The notes: a model not told the origin generated them from the letters alone. A stretch of 64,000 bases of DNA from Stenopsyche tienmushanensis (GCA_008973525.1 WACJ01000258.1:372001-436000), one strand, 5' to 3'. Shown: positions 23,346 to 34,890, numbered from the stretch's first letter. Numbers and translations: made by a program.

Positions 23346-23689
23346 CGAACCCAATAAACACCTCCGGTTAGCGGAGAGTCTCCATGTTCCTTTGCTTCAA
23401 ATGCGAAATGATGGACCCATATTTCATTCTGATTTGATGTAAAAACTCGGCCTTATTGTTGTGAAACATCGCCAAACACCCGATTGAAACATCACCACAA
23501 TTTTGGTGCATTGTGAGTAAACGCGGTACCTATTTTGCTCAAAACTTTCTCATTTTAAAATTTTCAGTCAATGTGCGATGTACAACTTTCTTTTTAAAAA
23601 GTCTAACATTTTTGCTAATTCGCACACTTACAATCGATGATTAACCAATACCATTTTGTGGATTTTCTTCACCATTTTTAATATACACT

Positions 23690-23965
23690 TAGTTGTCTAA
23701 TCTCTCTTTTTTTCGTTATTGCTTAAACATTGGGCCGACTCAGCCGGTATCAATATTTTTCGGACAACTTCGTTTTGTAATGAAAGTTCGTAATCGTTCT
23801 ATAGACACGTTCGGGTATGGCGTCCAATCGCAAGATACACATTCGTAATGTAAGCGGTCCGAAAAGCGGACCGGTTGGACACACAGACTTTGTGGCCACT
23901 CCATCATCTTTTAGGAATTTTTGTAGCATTTTCAGGGATCGCAGAAGCCCCTCAGAGGCCCTATC
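23690..23965 (+). mobile_element. hAT-A non-autonomous element, fragment
   Basis: Begins near TTAGTTGTCTAATCTCTC (compare AGGTTGTCTAATCCCTG at 37750), then GAAAGTTCGTAATCGTTC, CACGTTCGGGTATGGCGTCC, the intact hairpin CGGTCCGAAAAGCGGACCG, and GTGGCCACTCCATCATCTTT. The right part is lost after AGAAGCCCC. Same orientation as the copy 350 bp upstream. Confidence 0.7.
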
Positions 23966-25320
23966 ATTTTAATATTGATATTTGGTAGTCTTTGAAACGT
24001 GTCCCTCGTGTAAAGAGAGGGTTGATTGTGCTTTGAAATCCATATCAAATTGCTCGTTATATCCGTTATTTTTTTTACAATTTGGATAACTTAAACAATT
24101 ATGTTTAAATTCTGTTAACAATAAAAAATAATTATACAGTAAATTCATCATAGCATAATAAATTTGAATTTAAGATGGTTTCGAAATTAAATTTAACTTC
24201 TGAAATTAAGAAAAATGTATATTTGCAAGCCAATTTAAGGTAAACTAAGGTAATTATAAAAAATGCATCAAGCTTATAGCCACTTGTACATGAGCGCGCT
24301 ATTGTAAAGCATCAGCTACCGCGCTAAGACCACTTCGCTTCACGTCCAGACGATCGCACTAAATTGCATTTTTCAAGATAAAAATGTATTCAAAAGCAAC
24401 ATATTATGAAGGAATTCTGTAATAAAGTTGTAGTCTGCGACCCAGATACTCAGTGAGAGACTAAGCTGGACAATAAACGAGCAACGGACGAGCGAATTAA
24501 GCTGGTGCAGTGTAGTTGGCCTGCAAGATTGCGTACAAGTCACGTGCCACTCCGCAGCAGGGCACTCCTCAGTAAACAAATATCATTTGTCGACTAATGA
24601 ATTGTTCTCCGGCGACGAATGCTCTCGACAGCCTCTTGGTCCACGGGAACAAGGTTTGCTGAGCACTCCACCCACTCCAGATATACCCGGAAATAAGTTC
24701 GGCGTGAAACGGAACAGAAGTAGTGTTTGAACAGCACGAACGAGATTTCTTAATTATATTAATGTAAGCACCGCGACTCCTTAAATTTCAGGTTTTTTTA
24801 ATTAAGAAATCTATGAAATATTTTTAAAAACAAAAAAATCACTTAGAATAACGATTCTAGCACCCTAAATATATCCTTGTTTTGATTTGGTCTCACCCTA
24901 CATCCCTTTTATCTGCATCAATTCCATAGTTATTTTTATTTTTACACCAAACTTAAATGTGGCTCTGCGGGCATTGAATTTTGCTATGCACTATAATTCA
25001 TACAAATAATCTAGAATCTTGCTGACAAACTGCTGTATTTCACAACAGCATAGTGCATCTAATACTCCTGTCCAACCATGTGATATTATCTCCCTGCATG
25101 ATGCAAAATGCACAGCGCATCCTTTAACCCCATCTCATCCTTCATCATGAACATTAAATTCTATATCTGCATGCTAAATTTAATATTCCCTAAATTTAAT
25201 TTTCAATCCCATTATGAAAGTATACGAGTATTCAATTAATTGGATACATTTAAATTGTTGCAATATTTTTTTATATTTCAAACTAAGCAGTCGAATTTTA
25301 GGAATCAATATATTAACTAA
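23966..25320. other. Unrecognised; GC-richer patch at 24290-24780
   Basis: The patch has TACCGCGCTAAGACCACTTC, TGGTGCAGTGTAGTTGGCC and CGTGAAACGGAACAGAAG, and no repeat from elsewhere in the window. On the minus strand TTAGCGCGGTAGC vaguely resembles a tRNA A box, but there is no matching B box. The 68-codon minus frame at 24373-24579 has no known motif. Confidence 0.35.
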
Positions 25321-25670
25321 AAATAAATAAATCTTAACACTGTTGATAGCACATAATATTCACATGGCATCTGCTTTCTGTTATTCAGCTATTTTTGCCT
25401 ATTAATGTATTGCGAAAATAAAAGGACAGGGTTACCGTGCAAGCCTTCCAGTTTACTTCTGAAGGAGTAGGGTTTGCAAAGATGTGGTGATACTCAGCTT
25501 ATAACATCACTTTAGAACAGCCAAGGGAGAATAATAAAATTGGTCAACGATAAGAATGATGCGAGTATCTTAATTATCAAAACAAACGCCTGCTCTCAAG
25601 ACAACGCGAATCAAATTAATAGCTTATTCAACGATAGCGATTTCAGTTAATTATATTTAAATTTTACGAT
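25321..25670 (+). repeat. R5 interspersed repeat, long copy
   Basis: About 350 bp closely matching 28360-28732: AACACTGTTGATAGCACA, TACTTCTGAAGGAGTA, GATGCGAGTATCTTAATTAT, AAAACAAACGCCTGCT, CGATAGCGATTTCAGTTAAT. It lacks about 25 bp (GTCGTCTTATTTTTGTTG region) present in the other copy. No ORF and no clear termini. Confidence 0.75.
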
Positions 25671-25958
25671 AGTTAAAATATTCTCTAGAATACATTTTTT
25701 ATTGTGATTGATGATACAGTGATTGGCTAAAATACTACGATGTGAACTCAAAAAATACTAGTAAGGCCTAGAGAGTTTGGACAAAATTACTAAAATTTTG
25801 CCCGTGGGCAATAGTCGGATCTCTGGAATAATGATGTAGAGTAGAGATGAACGAAAGCAGCTTCATCGTTTTGTTCATTAAACACTGCTAGGGTAATCTA
25901 GTTAACATGAATATCCCCAACGGTTTTAGGCTGCTCAAATGGTGGCTTGTCTCCGTGG
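25671..25958. other. No feature recognised
   Basis: AT-rich spacer between R5 and the GC-rich frame. Confidence 0.35.
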
Positions 25959-26195
25959 CTAGCAATGCTCCTGCAGTCCGTCATCTGCTGCAACTCCCCT
26001 CAAACTGAGGTTGGACTCGTAGTGGCAGCGATCTTGTGTAGTAGTTCCCTTGAACTTAATTATAATCCATTCTTTTCCTTCCTCCTCCAACGCACCTTCG
26101 GGTGCAACTGATCTTCCTGCGGGAACCTCTCCTCCTTTGGAGGGTGCAGAGTGAAAGGAGTAGGCACCTGGACGCTCTACGCGTATCATTTTCAT
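25959..26195 (-). CDS. GC-rich open frame of unknown origin (78 codons)
   Basis: A minus-strand frame from ATG to stop with composition unlike its surroundings: GC-rich third positions, and residues rich in G, E, A, S and R (GAYSFHSAPSKGGEVPAGRS, then EGALEEEGKEWIIIKF). No family is recognised. It could be a fragment of a retroelement ORF1, an exon of a host gene, or a transferred piece. No splice sites or promoter could be assigned. A piggyBac-like fragment starts about 100 bp to the right on the plus strand. Confidence 0.25.
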   Translation of the reverse strand: MKMIRVERPGAYSFHSAPSKGGEVPAGRSVAPEGALEEEGKEWIIIKFKGTTTQDRCHYESNLSLRGVAADDGLQEHC

Positions 26196-26299
26196 GGGGT
26201 TAAAAGAGCGGTGGAAGACATTCCCTGTATCCGGGGAAACCCGGAACAGACCTCACAACAAGTACTCTGTCATCAATGAATCTACTATACCATTAACCC

Positions 26300-26475
26300 G
26301 TCATCGATTTAAAGTGTATTGTTTGCGCAAAGAAATGACCGAATATCGTGTGCTATCGACAGTGTTTATTTATTTATGTACAAGCTTCATACACGCTGCG
26401 ACGGTCCTGACAGACAAGTGGATTTGTACGGATGATAAGTGACGGACATTATGATGATTTTAAATTAGCTCATCA
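26300..26475 (+). mobile_element. piggyBac-like MITE, fragment
   Basis: Matches the right two thirds of 63162-63586: AAAGTGTATTGTTT, CGCAAAGAAATGACCGAATA, TTTATTTATGTACAAGCTTC, GACAAGTGGATTTGTA and ATAAGTGACGGACA. The TTAA-flanked left end and the CCCTTTAAGT right end are missing. Confidence 0.65.
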
Positions 26476-26880
26476 TAGAGTGTAAAAAATGCAAACGATC
26501 ATTACAATATTTAGCACATTATATATAACTCTATAAATACCGTTCACACACACGATATTTATAGGGTTAAATCTTCAATAGTAATTGAAGCATAAGTCGG
26601 CGAGTCACGTCCATGCAACGTGCGACAAATCATCACTAGATTCAACGTCATCATCCGGATCGAAGATGAACATATCGTTCAAGAAACCAAAATATATTTG
26701 AAAATTAAATATTAAAATTAACAAAATTATAGCATTATTGGTAAATCTTCACATAGAATTTTGCACCCATTTCTACAAAGATAATTTTTGTTTTAATCAG
26801 TATTTATACAATATAATTTAGGAAAGTTAAAATCTACCCAGCTTTCAACGTTGCGGATATTTAATTAAAAAAATTCTAAA
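26476..26880. other. No feature recognised
   Basis: AT-rich; no repeats or frames of note. Confidence 0.35.
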
Positions 26881-27140
26881 CCTGAATAATTTGTATTTTG
26901 GCATTGAATTTAAATCTACAAAGCTGATTTTTTGTCTACAAGTAGTTTATGTTAATTATTATTAAATAAACGTCATCTACTTTCGATACAAGATGGTTAA
27001 GGCTTCGGTAGACGTGACTAAAATTGATACGCGAAAGCTTGATTGAAGTGTTACAACTTTCAATGCATTGTTATAATAAGGTAAATATAATACTTGTTAT
27101 AAGCAGCTACAACATATTTTCAGTCTTGTAGGTATAAGAC
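26881..27140 (+). repeat. R8 interspersed repeat, copy 2 (longest)
   Basis: Carries GAATTTAAATCTACAAAG as in copy 1, then about 100 bp found in neither other copy, then TTACAACTTTCAATGCATTG and CAGCTACAACATATTTTCAG as in the copies at 391 and 38570. Either an insertion sits in this copy or the others are deleted. Confidence 0.5.
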
Positions 27141-28359
27141 GTTTATATAATATTCTCAAAAAATGTTATACACGTCGGCAACGACTTCAATTATCAGACG
27201 ATCAAAAATATTTTTCGATGAAATTTCGAATGAATTTGTAAGCAGTAAAGCTATTTTACCGCGGACGTTGATATAATTTAGTGATGCCACACGACCGGAA
27301 CATGATATAATATTTACGCAGGGCTTCAAGCAGACTACTGCATCAAATCCACTTCAGCAAGAGCTCATTTTGAAACGCAATAAAATACACGAATGCATTT
27401 TGCTTTTATCAGCAGGCATTTGCATTTGAATAATAAAATTGCCTGCATTTCAGAGTATACATTATCCGCGTGCGAAAGGAAACACTCGCAGATTTCTCAA
27501 AACCTCTATGCAAATGGGGATGTCGGGCTGAAGTGCATCAGAAGAAACGCATATACTGAAAATGCAAAACATAGCGCTGCTATTTATCCTTGTGGTTGCA
27601 TAGTCCGTCACAAATTTGTCACTGAATCATTCATGTTGTTTTCGAGTATTGGTACTGCGAGGATGCGCTCAAATGATTCGCTCTTTCGATACTTAATAAA
27701 AACCTTAACACGTATAAAATCCAATGTGCGGCATATAGTAAACGCAGCACCTAACCCTTTCGTAATATGAGAGTAAATCATTATGTATGCATACTTCAAA
27801 AACAATGAGAAAAACGGTGTTCAAGTAGATGGAGTGTTCCCTCATTCGGTTTGCCATATGTGCTTTTGAATAAGTCGTAAATTTCGTCGCACGATTGGTT
27901 CTTGTGCTATAACGTCAATCATAATAATAAATATTATTTTCTTATTGTTCCATGGGAAATTTCATTGCTTTCTGTGTGTACCACGATAGGATGCTTTGTG
28001 CGTTTAAGAAGGCTCCGTGTTCTTGATTATTTGGTCACATTTAAAATCATAAAATCATGATGCAAAAGCTCCAATCTCAAACCAAAAAGCTATATTGGAA
28101 CATTATTTTAATACTAATATATAAATAATACATCATCATCATGGCATAGCCATACTTAGGCCCAATACATGATTAACACATTCCTGTCGGGTTACGCTTA
28201 TGTGCGTCTTAAAATTCAATCGGTAGACACAGATTCAAGTTTGAAAAATTGTTATTAATCCTTTCAAACCGGAGAACATACACGCTATGCTCTAATATAA
28301 ATCCACTTTTCTGTGAGCTTCATCGCAGCATCTAACAAGCTTGATTATGAACCAAGCTT
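27141..28359. other. Unrecognised; mixed-composition block at 27360-27780
   Basis: The block contains a 125-codon plus-strand frame (27393-27770) with many cysteines and no known motif, and a 65-codon frame on the other strand. ATTTGCAT octamer words occur at about 27417. At 28128 a CATCATCATCATGGCATAGC sequence is seen. Nothing here can be assigned. Confidence 0.35.
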
Positions 28360-28732
28360 AATAAATAAACCTTAACACTGTTGATAGCACACAATATTCG
28401 CATGACATCTGCTTTTGTTGTTCAGCTATTTTCGCCTATTGATGTGTTGCGTAAAATAAAAGTACAGGGTTATCGTGTAAGCCAGCCAGCTTACTTCTGA
28501 AGGAGTAAATTTTGCAAAGGATTAGTGATAATCGGCTAATGACGCCACTCCAGAACAGTCAAAGGGGAATAACAAAATTTGTTAACGATAAAAATGATGC
28601 GAGTATCTTAATTATCAAAACAAACGCCTGCTTCTAAGACAACACGAACGAAAGTCGTCTTATTTTTGTTGAAAGAACTCAATAGCTTATTCCGACGATA
28701 GCGATTTCAGTTAATTATACCTAAATTTAATG
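28360..28732 (+). repeat. R5 interspersed repeat, longest copy
   Basis: 373 bp, colinear with 25321-25670 and in the same orientation 3.0 kb away, and with the partial copy at 1340-1472. It begins ATAAATAAACCTTAACACTG and ends TCAGTTAATTATACCTAAAT. The start resembles a stretch of the piggyBac-like element (AATAAATAAACACTATCGAT on the 47425 copy), so R5 may be a distant relative of it. Confidence 0.75.
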
Positions 28733-28915
28733 ACGCTTAAAAGATTCATTAGATTACGATTTTATTTTAAATAGTACAAACACGTTAATTTGACTAAATA
28801 ATTGAGATTTGGTTCTTATTCAAAGATACACAGATGTGTCTGCCGATACATATGCGTAGTCCGCATTCTCTCTTTAGACAATATACACTACTTTAAGACA
28901 TAGATTTAATCATTA

Positions 28916-29108
28916 TCTAATATATAAAAATAATATTTGTTTGTCCGTATTTAATGCGCTGCCCATACCGTTCATCCGATTGCAATAAAACTTTGTCAAC
29001 TTATTGTTTACACTTGCGGGAATAATATAGGCATAGTAAAAATATTGTTTGTGTACGCAGTTTGTTATGCGAGATGTGGCATTACAACGCATGCTGGGTA
29101 ATCACTAG
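28916..29108 (+). mobile_element. Helitron-like element, compact single-head copy (193 bp)
   Basis: An A (28915) precedes TCTAATATATAAAAATAATA. Only the B head is present: TTTGTTTGTCCGTATTTAAT, CGTTCATCCGATTGCAATAA, CTTGCGGGAATAATATAGGC. It ends GCTGGGTAATCACTAG at 29108. The base after is A rather than the usual T. This is the minimal complete form in the window. Confidence 0.7.
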
Positions 29109-31179
29109 AATTCTATAAATTATAAAAAAGAATTTACCACGCTGGTATGCGCACCATAATTTAAAAACTGCTACTATGTTAACATATTTTTATACAGTGA
29201 GATGTTTTAAATATTTTCCCTAAATTTTTCTAAAAATTATTTACTAATTGAAAAGTTAAAGTTAAGTTGATACATAAATATAATGTGACTTATGAGTTTT
29301 TTTTTAAATATGCATTGATAATGTCATATTGACACATCCCTTATGCATTAGATGTGATATAGACATCATCCCTTATGCATTTGTGCTTCAGTGTGAACGC
29401 TCAAATAATAAATTGCAGATAAATAATAGTAGTTTTTTTAAATTTCCATTTTTTTATCCCCATGCATTTATTCTCCTAATTTAAATATTTCTAAATATTT
29501 TCATACATATATTCATTTTATCACTGGTTATGAAAACCTCATACTTATTAACATATAAGTTACATCTTAGAATGGATGGTAAAATAATAATCAACCTAGC
29601 TTTTATAAGGTTTGCATTAAATATATAATAGATAGGTCCATTAAATCTGATATATATTAATTTAACATGTAAAAGCAATGACTGCATAGGATTAATATAC
29701 AATAACGATGCACAATCCATATGGATGAATTGCAATCGGGATGCGAAACTTGTTGATATTTTTAGCTGTCTTGTTTCTTGTGCTTATTGAATATGAATAT
29801 TAAATTGGAAGCATATTTCAGGGCTCATTTCATCGACGACAGACATAGCCTGTTGGTTCACTTAAATGTGCATTAAATCGACAGCGATTAGCCTGCTCTA
29901 ATTAACGGATCATTGAAAAGAGTTCATGTGCAATTGCGACGGCATCTCTTCAATAATAGACACAGCGTTGTGAAATTGTGCAATCGGTGCAGTGAATGAA
30001 TCCCGATCTGATGCAGCAGTCTAGTTATCCAACGGGAGCTCTTTGCATTGTGCCCGCATTTCTATATGAACAACGTCCGACGTTTGGCCGAGTTCGAATT
30101 TGCCCACACTGACTAACAAAGGCCATTACACTGATGGAAACCGAACTCGCAGCACTTTTACTCCTGTCTCCTGATTAATGGACTGCACCATCAACGACGC
30201 CATTCCATATTTAAACCAAGTCGAGGCTCAAATATCCTGAATTTGGCATTAACTCGATTGGAGAATCAATTTCTTTTATATACTATTTTTTTTAAATATA
30301 CAATTAATACATAATTACAGCACTTAACATTTGACATGAATCACTCGATTGGAATTTGATAGCATAGAAAACATTGATCCAATGAAATGAGGGCATGAAG
30401 TTATTGATATAGTTGTTGAACGTAATTCTAGCAGGTAGGGCAAGGGTCAATAATTGATGGACAGCCAAAGATCATGTTGAATCCTTATTTAATAGTCTAC
30501 GGATCTATCATTTAAGCTTAAATCATATATCTAATAAGCCAAGATACGATTCAATATCATTTTTAAAAGCTTTAATTATCATAATAATATAAAAGCATTT
30601 TATATCAAATAGTTTTCATATCAAATTGAAACCCAATCCACAAGTTTTCATATGATGGATGCAATCAATCATATTCTGTCAAAATATGATATTGTCTCAA
30701 TGTTTGACTTAACATGCACCGATTTTGCTGGCACAAGAACGCTAATGACCAACGAATGCTTTGCGATCGGATTTGCAAGAGAATATCTCGAAATAAACCC
30801 AAGAAATGCAATTAACAAAAGATCAACATAACTCGAGTTTGGCCACCGATCATAAATAAAACAAAGATCGCGCTTGAGAAGACCTCCAACAATGCAACCA
30901 AACGTCATATATGCTCATGTCCTAATGCAAAAATAATGCAGAAATTCAATTTGATTGTATAAAAGATTCATGAATACTCCATTTACTCTGAATCAATTGG
31001 ATGGATGGATGACGTGTGCAAAGCAAGAATTTAATCGACCGAGTTCTATTATCATCAAATGCGCACAGATCAAGGGACAAAAATATTAACGACCCTATGA
31101 AGACGTATTGTATTTTAAATTAAACATTAAAACTTACAAATGATCGTATGTATGATCCATACGTATAAATCGTTATTCA
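29109..31179. other. No gene recognised; a less AT-rich block at 29810-30210
   Basis: The block 29810-30210 has CpG words (CATCGACGACAG, ACGTCCGACGTTTGGCC) and homeodomain-type core sites such as CTAATTAAC (29898) and GATTAATGG. It contains no window repeat and no long frame. 30660-31090 is similar but weaker, with a 79-codon minus frame lacking motifs. Confidence 0.4.
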
Positions 31180-31265
31180 CAGGGCTTCTAACCGTTCATA
31201 TCGGTTATCGTTCAAGCAAAAATAACAGTTTTGCTGGTTATCGATTTTGGTTCAAACCCCTCGTT
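31180..31265 (+). mobile_element. hAT-B-like end, fragment
   Basis: Begins CAGGGCTTCTAACCGTTCAT, then ATCGGTTATCGTTCAAGC and GGTTATCGATTTTGGTTC. It matches the end at 3736-3830. No right end was found before the SINE-like repeat at 31395. Confidence 0.5.
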
Positions 31266-31394
31266 ATTTATTATATCAGTTACTTGATCAATTATTATGC
31301 ACACAAATATACTTGAACGATGGGTTAAATATGTTTGCAAAATCCCTTTACAAATGAGACAAGTGTACAACCTGAACCATAACGATCAAATAAA

Positions 31395-31505
31395 ATTATG
31401 AATCCAAAGTTGTTGGTAATTTGTACATCTTTAATGAAATCTGGATTTGAACCAGAACCTTTGTAAAAGGAGAGTCCAGGAACTCACCCATTATGACAAC
31501 ACTCG
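31395..31505 (-). repeat. Putative tRNA-derived SINE
   Basis: On the minus strand GGTTCTGGTTCAAATCCAG contains a perfect RNA polymerase III B box (GGTTCAAATCC). About 40 bp upstream, ATGGGTGAGTTCCTGG lies where an A box would be. The copy at 54310-54385 shares CAAAGGTTCGGGTTCAAATC and ATCCAGA. It is not a functional tRNA because no cloverleaf can be drawn. The SINE call is tentative. Confidence 0.45.
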
Positions 31506-31523
31506 GTCGGTGCTGAATTAATA

Positions 31524-32947
31524 TTAGGTCAGTCCAAAAGTTCGTGCGCATTTTCGACTTTTTCTTAAATAGACTTGAAAGGTCATTTTGTACATCCTTT
31601 GTATAGCCATAATCTGATTTATTAATTCTGGTCTTTTATTAGTCTATTTTGGAATAGAATAGCATGCAGAAAGGCTCACTACTTCACTACAGTCAACTCT
31701 CTTCCCCTTTCCCCCTTTCTTAATTTTTTCCTGCGGGTACGTATTAAGATTGAGCCCTGCCCTGCTCCTCATTTCAAATTCAGTCATTAGCGAGAGCACG
31801 CGCTTTTTATTTTCGCAATTATACGTACTTATTTCAACGTATCATGGCGTTCATAAGCAGTGAAGAGAGTTTATTAATTAAAAATAAAACCAATATTTGG
31901 CTTATCGACCAATCAACACCAAATCTGCATCAGTCAAAGTTACATCAAAATTGATCAAAGTGATTTTTAAACAGTAATTTATGATATCACGTCCTTATAA
32001 ATCATAGAAAATGTTATTGCAGACAGGATTTCTTCTGCTCAAAAACAACTTCAAATGTATCAACCTCGAAATGACTATGAAGAGTTATTGAATCTTTCCA
32101 TCATTTACTTGGGAGGAATTCCTGAAAAGGGAGTTTCATTTAGGAGGCTTGCTGATCTTTATTATGCTAAATGGATGATTAAAGCTATGTGTTACTTATT
32201 TTTTTGTTATTTAAACATTAGTTTAAACCAACGAAAAATGAAATGAAAACAGTGAAAGATATTTGTCTTTTCACAATCGTAATATATATAAAATACTGGT
32301 TTCAAGTCCTTGTCGGATATTCAGCACCAAGAAACGACCTACAATTATTAAAAGATCTGATATCCTTTGAAAATATAAACCAAACAATTACCAAAGTTGC
32401 CATGAAAAATTATTGGGCCATTTATGGTACTTGTCAGAAGAGTTGGTATCTTTTGCATTTTTTGACGATGAACTTTCAATTAAAGATAAGCAAAATATGG
32501 TAGATGCACTAAGAATCTAAAGTGTAGAAGATTACCAGAAAAAGCATTGATGTCGAACACATCACCGAAAAAAGCATAGAAGACTTTGTGACTAGCAACT
32601 CTTTACGATTTTTCCAGATACTGTGTATCTCATCATAGTTTTTGAAAAAAGATATTGAAACTTGGAAGGATGACTCTGATACAAAAAAATCAATGCTTGT
32701 ATCCTGAATATTTATGATTTTAGTATTAAAAAGGTATCCTTATTTGTAATCCAAACATTAATTTTACTTGTAAATGTTTTATATTAATAAATACAAGTTA
32801 GTGATTAAAACAGAGTTTTAATTTTTTTAAATGAAAATTCAAACGTTCGAAAGTTTCGAAAGATTCAATATCTAATTTAAATTGTGTTTTATTTACACTA
32901 TTTAAAAAAAATCCCAAAAAGGCGCACGAACTTTTGGACTGACCTGA
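31524..32947 (+). mobile_element. Mariner-type TIR element carrying non-transposase cargo (1424 bp)
   Basis: TA (31522-31523) precedes TTAGGTCAGTCCAAAAGTTC and the element ends with its inverted copy, one mismatch (TCAGG), followed by TA (32948-32949). The inverted repeats agree over at least 28 bases (through GTGCGC) and similarity continues to CTTAAATAG. Terminal sequence and TA duplication are those of mariner-like elements. The inside shows no mariner transposase: instead of HTH and DDD motifs it holds the pseudogene at 31975-32700. The well-preserved ends suggest a fairly recent insertion compared with most copies in the window. It would need a transposase in trans. Confidence 0.85.
31975..32700 (+). 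pseudogene. Captured fragment of an arthropod multi-copy gene of unknown function
   Basis: Read through several frameshifts, the segments are ENVIADRISSAQKQLQMY, QPRNDYEELLNLSIIYLGG, IPEKGVSFRR and AKWMIKAM (32055-32190), then IYIKYWFQVLVG, APRNDLQLLKDLISFENI (32290-32390), GHLWYLSEELVSFAFFDDEL (about 32415-32475), KDKQNMVDALRI, and SIEDFVTSNSLRFFQIL followed by KKDIETWKDDSD (to about 32690). I recall this order (DYxELLELxIxxLGG, ARWMAKAIY, HLWYLSEELV, IEDFV) from uncharacterised multi-copy proteins of arthropods such as aphids and crustaceans, with no known function. It is internal sequence: neither end of the protein is evident. At least three frameshifts or stops disable it. Confidence 0.65.
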
Positions 32948-34679
32948 TATCTTATATATATATATTGACCTTCCTTAACCGCATTTGAACAGCCGCAACC
33001 TATACAATATTAAAGTCATCCAATGCAGATTTAACACCGTCGCCGCGGCGCGTATCCCACATCCCGGATTCCCCGTTTCGCCTACCATATTTAAATTCCA
33101 GACACTGCCATTCAAAAAGTGTATTTTTGAATTACAAATAACTTTAAGCGAGCATGAAAAACATATCTGAATTAATGCGCGTCTGTCGTATTCACGATTG
33201 TTTGCAGATTCCCTGAATCGCGTTGATGAGATAAAATCACACGCGGCGCATTACGTCTTAGGCGAAAACACGACGTCTTTTTCCGCCTTTGATTCCATCG
33301 TCATTTTGTTTACGCCGTAAACATTTATTAAATTGAAAAATTAAACATGAGAACGTTGAGTGAGCGACAAAGGTGCGATTGTAATTTTTTATGTAAATCG
33401 ACGCAAAAATATGCTTTTTCTTCGGAAGAGAAGACGAATATCAGAGCGAAGAATAAGATGTGTCAAAGCGGGTCGGTTTTAATATTTTACATGGGTAATG
33501 AGGCGCGAACGTATCAGATGAATACTGTTCGCGTTAAAGATGAAAAGCTTATTTGCTTTTATAAATAAAAAAAATAAAAAAATCTCCACCTATACACTCT
33601 GCGTATGAAAAAAAGCGCTTTATCAAAGCTGCGAAGAGTTGATCTTCACGTTACATTTACATAATCGTCGTAATAGAATTGCGGGCTATTCAGTATATTT
33701 CCGTTAGTATTGATGCAAGATTTTTACAACTTATTTTGAAAAAACACCACAATACGAATTGTTTAATCCAATTAGTTCCTTTCGTGTTCCGCTTCAGAAA
33801 AATAGATAATTGCAATCTAAAAGCGTTTAAGACAAAATATTTATAACACCGTTAAATTCTGTTATTTAAATACCCGAGTATAATAGAAAATTCAAAAATA
33901 TATTTTATAACATAATATTTTTCCTCGCTTTTAACACAATTTCAGCCGGCGATTTTTTGCAATACAATCATTTTTTTAACTTCTCACTAAAATATGCATA
34001 ACTTTCGAAATTTAAAACATATCTTAACTTTTTGTTGAAATTTATATTCACCAATATCTGCAAATTACACCCATAAGTTTTACGTTTTGCTAAGGTAAAA
34101 GAAACCTTTAGTCAACTATGTCGAGAGGCGGTAATGCCACGCAAAGAATCAATCATTCATGTATTCTAAAAGCGAGTACCCGCCAAGCAAAGCAATGCCT
34201 TGGAGCTAATTTCACACGTAACAAATTAATCAATAACAAAATAAACCGAACCCGACTGATATGCTATTCGAATTGAAACGTGTGCAGTTTCCGGTGCGAG
34301 AATCAACAAAGAACAGAAACACACAGGGTATGCGTGCATGCTTCTCACATGGATAGCTGTATGTGTGCTGCTCACGCCCAAATCATTTTTTACCAGATGG
34401 TACGCATCACATGGAAGAGTATTGTGAATATAAAAGCACTTCATTAGGACGGCATAAGCATAATCTTTGGGACAAATATAACAACAACATGTGGAGCAAA
34501 GTGCACAGCATGGTGCAAACCGGGAAATTAAAATTCCATTTCTGCAAGAACACGCTCCTTCTCCACTTCTTGCGGTCACTTATAAATATATAAATTCTGC
34601 GGCTAAAATAAATATATAAATGATTTTTTTTTTAAATTAAATACATGAATATAATTATATATTATATATGTTGTTTAAG
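32948..34679. other. No gene recognised; CpG-richer blocks at 33000-33570 and 34200-34600
   Basis: 33000-33570 has CGTCGCCGCGGCGCGTATCC and frames of 61-73 codons without motifs. 34200-34600 has overlapping frames on both strands (117 codons minus, 76 plus) that are cysteine-rich and unrecognised. No window repeat occurs in either. The stretch from 33571 to 34200 is AT-rich. Confidence 0.4.
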
Positions 34680-34890
34680 GTAGAGAAGAGTTTTCTCTAC
34701 GACCCGTTGGAGATCGTAGAAAGCCCCAGGGGAGCATTTTCTCCCAAAACTTTTACAAAAAATGCCCTAAAATCAGAGGGAGTGGCCACAAGGTTTCCGT
34801 GTCCAACCGGACCGAATTTCGGATCACTGATACAACGAAAAAACGCCTCGCTATCGGACTCCAAGCTCGAAAATGTCCACAAAACATGAT
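34680..34890 (-). mobile_element. hAT-A-like element, divergent fragment
   Basis: On the minus strand: CCGAAATTCGGTCCGGTTGG, then ACCTTGTGGCCACTCCCTCT, then AGGGCATTTTTTGTAAAAG. It matches hAT-A at the conserved middle, but with more differences than other copies and an altered hairpin. Two frames of 73 and 103 codons here are readings of the repeat. Confidence 0.55.

Noticed and set aside
24290..24350. tRNA-like A box (TTAGCGCGGTAGC) on the minus strand
   Set aside because: No B box at the right distance and no cloverleaf; not a tRNA.
27393..27770. 125-codon open frame
   Set aside because: No recognisable domain, no splice or start context that stands out, and length within chance for 64 kb of AT-rich DNA.
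34226..34593. Overlapping 117- and 76-codon frames on opposite strands
   Set aside because: Overlap on both strands points to composition rather than coding.
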